64,000 bases of DNA from Adiantum capillus-veneris (taxonomy: Eukaryota; Streptophyta; Polypodiopsida; Polypodiales; Pteridaceae). The stretch lies in the NCBI GenBank assembly GCA_014529385.2, contig CM043961.1:9798978-9862977 (forward strand). Direction: 5' to 3'. Below are positions 56,164 through 64,000 of this stretch, in pieces; the stretch's first letter is position 1, and each line of letters begins with the position of its first letter. The notes beneath the pieces were generated by a model. It was not told the origin of the DNA. It was given only the letters and a program-made list of their open reading frames with translations, and did no database searches. The translations under genes and the position numbers were made by a program.

Positions 56164-58260
56164 TCGATAACCTAAGCTAGTGAGTTTATGATGTGTAGAA
56201 TAAAGTAATTTCACTACTAATTATGTTGATTTTTGAGTGTGTGTAACTCATTCTTTGGTTTAAATTGATGATTTTGTGCAAGAAATTGATCTTAATGTTG
56301 AGTTATGAATACCCCAAACTCCCAATTTCACTAATTTCATGCTAACCCTTGCTAATTCACTTCTTTTCATGCTAATTTCTACTAATTTTGACTAACCATG
56401 CTAACCTAACCACTAACATTTGAAGTGTAAAGTATGTGAAATCCCCTGGGAAAAGGAGGTATCATCACTCTAATCAAGTTAATTGTACCAATTTATGCAT
56501 AATTTGATGATTCGAGTGTGTGATTTTTTGACCTACAAATGGTCAATTTTGGAGCCGCTTGGATGGTGCACACACTTGTGTGTGCAATGATGCGACTTCG
56601 CGTGGAGCAAAGGAATCGCTTGGAGTGTAATTACAATGTAAGTGCACTCACTTGTCATGTCAATTTTTGATTGATCAATGCGATTCCATTTGCTAATTAT
56701 TTTATAAAATTAGGTGTGTAACACAATTTGACCTACACTTTGTACCTAATTTAATACACGTTCAATAAAATTGATAGTCAAATTGTGACTAATGAACTTT
56801 GTGTGTATCCAAATAATGCTTAATTCCCATCAAGAGAGCATGTGTGTGTATACAAATCATTGTGTGTGTGCATACACCAAAGAGGAAAAAAACTGTCAAA
56901 AATTTCAAGTGTGTGTGCACCTAATTTTTAGTGTGTGCATGCATATAAAGTGATGGAATTGATGATACATGAGTATGCAATCATGTAAATGATGAGTATG
57001 TGAGGCTAATTCAAACATTGGATAAGCCTAATTGCCAAAAAATTGGGCAAAAATTGAGTGTGTGTGCCCATCCATGACCACTTGATTTTCAATGATTGAT
57101 GGTCAATTGGGACACCTAAATGGTTTTTGATTGTGAAATGTTCATGAAAAGTATATGTAATCATTAGGTATAATCCTAGATTAATTTCCAATTGCAAAAA
57201 ATTCGATCATTTGTGCTTAATTTTTGAGTGTGTGCATTGCTTGATTAGGTAAAGATAGTGTATTTTTTTTTAAATTTAGCATGCATGCATTCATTTATGC
57301 TTGATTGAGTTTGCAATTTGAGCATTGCAATGTGGAATTGATGTAGATTTTCCATAAAATTTTGGCCTAAATTTGGGTGTGTGTGTCTACTCAATGGCAT
57401 GTGCAATCCGGTGCTTGAATGAATAATTGGTATTTTTACCAATTATGATGAGTAATTTGGCCTAAAAGATTGGTGTGTATTTGATTGATTGATCTTAGAT
57501 GATTCAATTGACGCAATTGAAAATGATTTATCTACATTGCCATTGTGATGTGAATGCCAATTCGATTGGATACGGCAAAAAATTCATTACATGTTGCATT
57601 TTCAAGTGCCATAATCAAATTGGTGTAACCGTACAAACCAAGTGACAAATCCGATTTGATTTGGATGATTAGGGCTTTGAGATATGAGCAATTAAATTTG
57701 CAATGATTAAAAACCCACTTAAATTCACCAATGTTTTGTGCCAATTGGGTTTGTCTAAATGTGAATATCTGCGAATATGAGCAACTTAAGTTACAGTGGT
57801 TGATCTAGTTGTGCAAATGAGATGACAACCTTGATTGATTTACTTATGGAGCATTGCCCAATTGAGTAAAAAGTGCATTGAAAATGGAATTTTTGCTCTT
57901 GAATTGGAAGCAATATCGATTGAAAATGGATTAATATGTATGCTCAAATTGTCAATGAGAAGGTTTGGATACCAAAAGAGTGTTCTAAGTGGATTTTTAA
58001 TTACAATTGGCATCCATTTGAATGTGAAGCAATTCAATTATTAAGCGGATATGATATTTCAATTTTTTAATATGGGTGACTTAAATTGCGTGTACAAATA
58101 TCATTTTTGTGAAAAGTTTTGAGCTTGTACAAAAAATGACACCATATTCTGAGGCTTGATCTTACTTCTCTCTCAAATGGCCTTCCATGTTGTTGACCAT
58201 GGGAATGAGCCCCGATGAAATTTGAAATGGAAAATTTAAAGCCCACCAAGCAAGCCTTTT
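56164..58260 (+). other. LARD interior, first part
   Basis: AT-rich, with scattered GTGTGTG motifs (for example TGAGTGTGTGC recurring between 56520 and 57480). No protein-like frame. It may be an RNA packaging/leader region but nothing proves it. Confidence 0.5.
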
Positions 58261-58373
58261 TTGGCTTTGACACTGACAACACGTGCTCGTGACACATGCA
58301 CGCCTCGCTCTTCTTGGCATTATCGCCACACACACACGCGCGTTCCTAGCACTGAGCCTCAATGGCATAAAAC

Positions 58374-58428
<55 letters not shown>
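58374..58428. repeat. (AC)n microsatellite
   Basis: Uninterrupted AC run. Confidence 0.97.
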
Positions 58429-58430
<2 letters not shown>

Positions 58431-58861
58431 CCGATGGCCTGCACCCCTTCCTCGCCCCGCTTCTGTGGTCCCGCCTTGGCTTGCAACGAACACACATGCA
58501 ACACTGATTCCCTGTATTCGGCTTGCAGAGCAGAGCTCAGTTCGCAGTGCCTTGGATCCACTTGGCTGACTCTCTCGCCTACTGGCCCGCTTGTTTGTCA
58601 CAATACAACCTGCCTTCAAGGCGCTTTCCTCACCAGCCCCACCTCAAAAGGCGCTGCCCCAAAACATCTATCATCATGCACCTTGCTCCTTCATGCTTTT
58701 TGCCGCCTTAGGCTTCGCAGCTACGTGCCATGCTTGTGTTGAATGCTGGCTACATTGCGTTTGTCATCTAGCTGAGGACCTGCCCATCGATTTTTTTGGG
58801 CTCACAATAGAACTGGCTGAGTTGTTGTCCGGGCCTAGGCTTGCGCCAAGCACACTCCTCA

Positions 58862-58917
<56 letters not shown>
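58862..58917. repeat. (AC)n microsatellite
   Basis: Uninterrupted AC run; a shorter one follows at 58955-58970. Confidence 0.97.
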
Positions 58918-58921
<4 letters not shown>

Positions 58922-59810
58922 TGCTGTTTCTCTGACTGCAAGGACCTCAATCAACACACACACACACACGCGCGCTAATAGCTGGTGGCTAAGCTTGGAT
59001 ACCTTCAATTGTCTTTCCATCATGCAGAAAATAAACGTCAAGCTCTAGAATGAAACACCCACAATATGAACTCAAAGTTTGTTGTGCCCAGAGACACTGA
59101 TCAACACACCATGGTTGTAACACTTGACTAGCATCCACAACGCTCTCTTTCTCACTCTCTTCTCCCCTCAAACTCGTCCGTGTCCTGCACAGCTGCAGCC
59201 CCGCCGCCATCAAAACAAAAAAATCAGACCATTAGAAATTGAAATAAAACAAAAAGTTGTTTTTTAATAGAAGGGAGTTCTCACCCTCCTCTTGCAAAAA
59301 AGGGAAAACAAAAGAAAAACAAATCATTCTTTCAGCTCTTTTGAATGACCATTATGCCGGAGTGGGCGTACACCACTGAAAAGGAAAGAATACTCGGGTT
59401 TGCATTAGGACAAAAGAGGAATTCACAACGGCCAATCAAGAGCAAAAGTTAAACAAAATCAAGTATAAAATGATATAATTGGCTTGGTGGTATGTTTTTT
59501 CATTCATTGCGACCACAAATGACCTTCCTCGCACCAATAATTCGACTTGTGCATGGTTTTAGGACTCGACTTGCTTGTACATTTTAGTGCTTAGTGAATG
59601 AAAACCCCTACATAGCACTAAAATTTGAGATTCTTTGAATGACCATGGGAGAGCATTGAAATTTCAAGCTTGTAGGTGATCGTGCATTTTTAGTGCTTGC
59701 TTTGAATCACAAATGCTTAAAAGCACTAACAATTGAGTTGTTTTGAAGGATGTGGCAGGTGCGTGCTTTCATTGATCCAAGAAGGGGTCATCATTGCAAT
59801 ATTGCAAAAT

Positions 59811-60180
59811 TTGGCTAATTAGAGCCATTCCAATTGTTTGGATTAAAGTTGTAATGCTAGCTCATAGCTTGGTCTAAAAATGCAAATTTTTTCATTTGAG
59901 CTAGTGTTTAGCCAACTTTTTGAGCTTTTAAAGTACAAATTTGGCTTTTAAGAGCCATTCATATTCATTTCATCAAGTTGCAGTCATGTCTAGCTCATAG
60001 ATTGCACTAAAAAATGTAAAATTTCATGTGATCTAGTTGTTAGCCAACTTTTTGGAAAGCTTTGAAATGTAAAATTCGGCTTTGAAGAGCCACTTCATTT
60101 CTTCAAGCTGCATTATTTTTTAGCTCTTGACTTGCTTTTTCCATACTTCAAGTGAACTAGAAACTAATCTACTTTGAATC
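59811..60180 (+). repeat. Tandem repeat, about 130-bp unit, three degenerate copies
   Basis: GAGCCATTC...TCTAGCTCATAG...GCCAACTTTTTG...AATTTGGCTTT recurs at about 59822, 59952 and 60087. It lies inside the LARD. Confidence 0.7.
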
Positions 60181-61681
60181 ATGCATGAGAGGTTGTACAA
60201 ATTGCAAAATTTGCTTTTGTAGAAGCATTTTTCCTCTCTCATCATTGATGTGTATGCATAAATTTGCTATCAAAGAGCATCATGTGCATAACCAAGGCAT
60301 TTTTTTCCTTGGGTTTTTTCCCTTTGGCAAATTCGGGTATGCAAGACCCTGCTTTAGGTTTTCATTAATGTTTTTTGTGTGCTTTTGAATTTCAAATAAA
60401 TGGCTTTGTAGCTTGTGTTTACACTTAGCTTCAAAAAGCTTCTTTTGCAAATAAAAAGGATCAAGAGGCTTCTCTATACGAAGGGGATGCTTGTTCGAGG
60501 ATGCACAAAGAGCATGAATAGGTGTAATTCTTCCATGATTTTGCCCTTTTGTTCATGTTCCCATTCTCTTGCTTGGCTTAGTGAAATTTTGCTTCTAAGC
60601 TATGGTTGTTTCATGTTTGAAAGCTAGGTATCCTAAAGTTTCAACACTTTGCTTTGTGAAAATTAACTCATCAAAAAATTAGGTTTTAGGTGTGCTAATC
60701 ATAGGTAATTGGCCTTGACCTTAGATTAATGTAGGTTCATTTCTCATTAGTTAGGCCTAGACTCTTAGTGATAGTCTTAATACTCTATTCATTTTTTTCA
60801 TGACCTAGGGCTATGATTAGGCTTTAGTCCTTTAGTCCAATTGCCATTAGCATCTCAAGTTGGAAGAAATAAAAAAGTGCTAAAAAATGAGTCAATGAAG
60901 CAAAAAAGTGTCAAGAAAAAATTAGCAAAAATGCTACTAGACACATGAAAATCAAAATCTCTATGTTATGTTGTGTCTTTGTGAGGCCTAGCGCCTTTTT
61001 GGCACTTGGCAGGCGAGGGGAATCACCTTGGCTCGCTTGGCCAAGGCCCTAAACCGATGCCCTGGGTTGATAGTGGTTAGCCGTCGCCTTGGTAGGCTAG
61101 TAGGCTTTTGAAACACCTTCTTGAGTGTTCAAGGAGCCAAAAGTCGCACCTAGACTTGCCTTGGGGTGGTAGCCTTGTGATGTGTTTGACTTTTTTCAAT
61201 GAATGACAAAATCAAAACTTCCATGAGCTTCAAAAAGCTTTGACAATGTATTAATAGATTAGGAGCTTTTTGATAGTCGTAGACATGATAGACTTGAATG
61301 ATTTATTAAGATTGTTCACATAGTTTTTAGGCTAGTAGGTTTATGAACTTGCGTTAGCCTAGTGTCATAATTGATTGCTTGTGTTTCATGCATATAGCTG
61401 AAATTTCAAGTGGTTTAATCTTCACAATAGTTTGAGTATTTTTTTGCTTTATGTTGTCTAGTTTTTGACTATGATTGACCCATCTTTTAGAAGCAAAAAA
61501 TCATTGTGCATGATTGTTCATTTGTGCTTCTTTTTTTATTCATTGTTGGTGGCCTTTGATGCTCATTACTTGTTCTTATGTTTTGCAGCTCAACATTTCT
61601 TTCATGGACTTGCTTTCTACCATGTCACCGTGTCTTGCTTCACCGGCACACGAGGACGTGCGCCAAATTAGGAAGGGGGAA

Positions 61682-62516
61682 TGTTAGTAGCGGCTAACAC
61701 AGGCTACACCAATTATGCACCAAGCTGTAGATGTGCTATAGTGCACAATATTTCCTTTTCATTGTATAGGGCCTTGGGCTCATTTAGGAGTTCCAAAGTT
61801 GTATGAGTCTAAGCTAGAGAGCTCAACTTTATCCCATAGTTGAAGGGTTTGAGGCCCAAAGCTATAAAAGAGCCCTATGCTTAATGACAAGTCATTCTTG
61901 GGTGAGGACTCCTCTTTGTAGAGTGGATGGTCATGAGGCTCATGGGCTTTCCATGCCCATGTAGCTCTTGATTTCTAATAATCAATTACACCTTCTTTCT
62001 TATTAATCTCTTTGTTTGATTATGTGGAGTGAGATTGTATTAGTGTGATGGTAGATCTCTAATCCCTGTTTTGAGTTAATCTATTTTATCCACACCATTG
62101 GCCATGGTGTGTGAGGGTTGTGCCTTCCTTCTCTTCATCTCTCTCTACAAGGTGCAGTTAGTGTGTGTGCATACGTAGTCGTATTGAGGGGTTGTGCCAG
62201 AATGGACACACTAATGCGGAGTAGGTATGTTAATTGCATGCTTGTGTAGTGATTAAGAGTTGTGAATAAGAGTGATTGATGTGAGAGGTTAATTTCAACC
62301 ACGTGATTGTGTGCAAGTGATTAGTGAGTAGGAATGTGTTGTTGATTAGAGGAAGCCCCTTTCCATGGCTTCTCTCTATGATGAGAAGAAGGATCCCTTG
62401 AATCCTCTATGTCTATACATCCAAGGCTCGTGCTTCCATGCCCTAGCCGGGTTGCCGATCCACGATTTGACAATTTTGTGGGTTGCGATTAGGTCGTGCT
62501 ACAACGCATCACTACA
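61682..62516 (+). repeat. 3' LTR of the LARD
   Basis: Starts TGTTAGTAGCGGCTAACAC and ends GCATCACTACA. Followed by the agcag target duplication. Confidence 0.92.
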
Positions 62517-62521
62517 AGCAG

Positions 62522-64000
62522 TGGGCAAAGATGGAGAGTAGTGGCAGTTTGGCTTCCTCTCCCCCTAGCCTAGTGAAAATTGTTAATGAACTTGCCCCCT
62601 CTTTTCACTACCTCTAGCCATCCGCACCGACCCAGATGGTTAGAGGTAGGTTTAGCTCAATTAAAACTACCTCTCAATATATAGAGATGTACGCTTTGAG
62701 CCATTTTTATAGAGATGTGCTAAGACTTTGGTCATGCGAGGCACAACTTTCAAATTTTCACGCACTAAGCTTGTTTTTGACCTTCTAGGTGGCTACTGAA
62801 CCTTCAAAGTGGTCATGCATATATTATCAAGGTTGGAGTGCTGCCACGTAGAGGTTGATGGAGCGAAGGTAGCCGAAGAAGTCAACGCATCTATGCCCAA
62901 TAATGTTGGTAGTTTGCAGTGTCGTCAATCAAACTCTTGTAGCCTTTTGCAACTATGCCAATTTTGGCATAGTTAAAAAAGGCTACGCTTGGTAGAACTG
63001 AATTGGCTCAATAGGATGCGTGCAACCACATTGTGGGCTCAACTATCTGCGCAAGTTATTGATAATTGAGCCTTGCATAACCATATCCTAAGTAGATAAA
63101 CAATATAACTTATTTTTAGATAATGCAATCTCTTTTTTGTTGAATATTATGTCCTTAAAATTTGGATCTTGGGCCTTCTGGGCAGTGTTTGGAAAAAGCC
63201 ATTTTCCCAAACATACAAAATTCCTTTTCTTGAATTTGCCAAGAGGAAATTTTAAGAAATTACTCTATTTTTTTAACACTATTTTTCTCTATTTTGGGGC
63301 AAAATTTCTCCTCTTGGGCTTGCCCTCAACTGTCATATTTGAAATTGAAAATGACACGATATCAACTGAAACACATTTTTCTTGAACAATGCTTCTAGGC
63401 ATTAAAGAATAGAGCTTGGGCCTTCAACATAAACACACAAATTGGCTATGTATGAGTTTATTGCTACATGAAAGGAAGCCTGTGCTAGGATTTGAAGGAC
63501 TCCTTACCCTTCCAAAAGAGAGTCATTGAGAACTGGTACCCTTCTAATGAACAAAAGTCAAAAAGATCAGAAGACAAGTTTTGTAACTCAGTAACATGTT
63601 TGAAGAAGAATATAAGCACGCAACATCTTTGGCAAGCAACAATAGTAGATTTCTATCTACAAGTCTTAGTGCTACATATGAAAACATTGAGTTTTGGAGA
63701 TACATGAAGATATAAGAGACTCCTATTTTACAGAGTACTTAAATCCATTTCCAATGCTTCGGGGTGTTTGTGTTTTCTAAATGAGAGGCAAACATCTTAC
63801 ATAGCATCTTTGAGTCTATTGACAAGTATCCTATGTGTTTTCAAAATTAGGTGGGCATCTTAATGTGCTTCCCTTCTATTGACTAGGATCCTATTTTATT
63901 TCCATTCCTAAAAGGAATTTTTGAAAACTACTTCTAGTAAAAAAAATCATGAAGAAATATGATCTTCATAGAATAGAAAAACAAAAGTTTAGAAGGACAA
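62522..64000. other. No gene recognised
   Basis: The frames at 63137-63385 and 63492-63707 have no recognisable motif and a hydrophobic/AT-driven composition. No repeat partner is seen in the window. Confidence 0.45.

Larger units (their letters stand above)
58261..58935 (+). other. GC-rich island inside the LARD
   Basis: Markedly more GC-rich than its surroundings and bordered by AC microsatellites (58374-58428, 58862-58917). Several overlapping frames of 60-115 codons exist on both strands. The composition suggests captured foreign sequence, but I recognise no protein. Confidence 0.4.
55306..62516 (+). mobile_element. Large retrotransposon derivative (LARD), 7211 bp, non-coding
   Basis: LTRs 55306-56143 and 61682-62516 differ by about 14 substitutions and one 3-bp gap by my count. 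A primer site perfectly complementary to tRNA-Asp follows the first LTR, and a polypurine tract (AGGAAGGGGGAA, 61670-61681) precedes the second. The target duplication agcag is perfect (55301-55305, 62517-62521). The 5.5-kb interior shows no gag, protease, RT, RNase H or integrase. The tRNA-Asp primer suggests an Athila/Tat-like partner family, which is inference. It must be moved in trans. Confidence 0.9.

Noticed and set aside
58162-59213. Many overlapping frames with poly-Val/Cys or poly-Thr/His tracts
   Set aside because: They are translations of AC/GT microsatellites and read on both strands.
63137-63385. 82-codon hydrophobic frame
   Set aside because: Its composition follows from a T-rich stretch; no homology recognised.

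Overview
The window looks like nuclear DNA of a land plant with a large, repeat-rich genome. The repeats include chromodomain Ty3/Gypsy retrotransposons primed by tRNA-iMet, tRNA-Asp and probably tRNA-Glu, a Helitron remnant, many CT/GA/AC microsatellites, and decayed PLS-type pentatricopeptide-repeat (PPR) copies. The PPR wording (motifs such as AITYACILK) resembles fern PPR families, so a fern or another non-seed plant is my best guess; this is inference only.

Layout. 1-2107: an open Gypsy gag (minus strand, running off the left edge) with its LTR. 2108-4180: flanking DNA with a CT microsatellite, a possible minus-strand coding remnant and a PPR scrap. 4180-5393: a short LTR element with a gag remnant (plus). 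6640-8400: an LTR fragment followed by a broken Helitron N-terminal domain (plus). 9350-12097: a minus-strand Gypsy remnant whose LTR is split by a complete 1.27-kb mini LTR element (10220-11494, target duplication gacac). 12150-12616: a solo LTR with target duplication cctgt. 13614-29133: an old, degenerate chromodomain Gypsy element, split in its RNase H region by a young, apparently intact 8.7-kb Gypsy element (17555-26250, LTRs identical by eye, target duplication gcggc, one 1687-codon gag-pol frame).

29210-29600: a LINE-like remnant with a 96-bp tandem duplication. 31259-33045: the only convincing host gene, the first four exons (minus strand) of a TOM1-like VHS-domain protein; its downstream exons are not within the next 2 kb, so the nested retrotransposons may lie in its next intron. 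34685-40511: a degenerate minus-strand Gypsy element without integrase. 42590-43400: a relic of a related element. 44049-46236 and 47421-48874: two short LTR elements with no recognisable pol. 50530-52200: a cluster of PPR pseudogene units. 55306-62516: a complete 7.2-kb LTR element with perfect target duplication agcag and tRNA-Asp primer site but no coding capacity (a LARD). 62517-64000: no gene seen.

How the parts relate. Most of the left half is built from a few related Gypsy lineages. Their LTRs share a start (TGTCACAAA...TGACGTGGC), a poly(A)-signal-linked module (AAATACCGAAAGGGGCGCC ... GGGGCCAAT ... CTCTAGGCACGGAACTCCG) and, in three short elements, a common leader segment. The young element is the best candidate for an autonomous member. 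The mini elements and the LARD must use proteins supplied in trans. All calls are by eye; no database search or alignment program was used.
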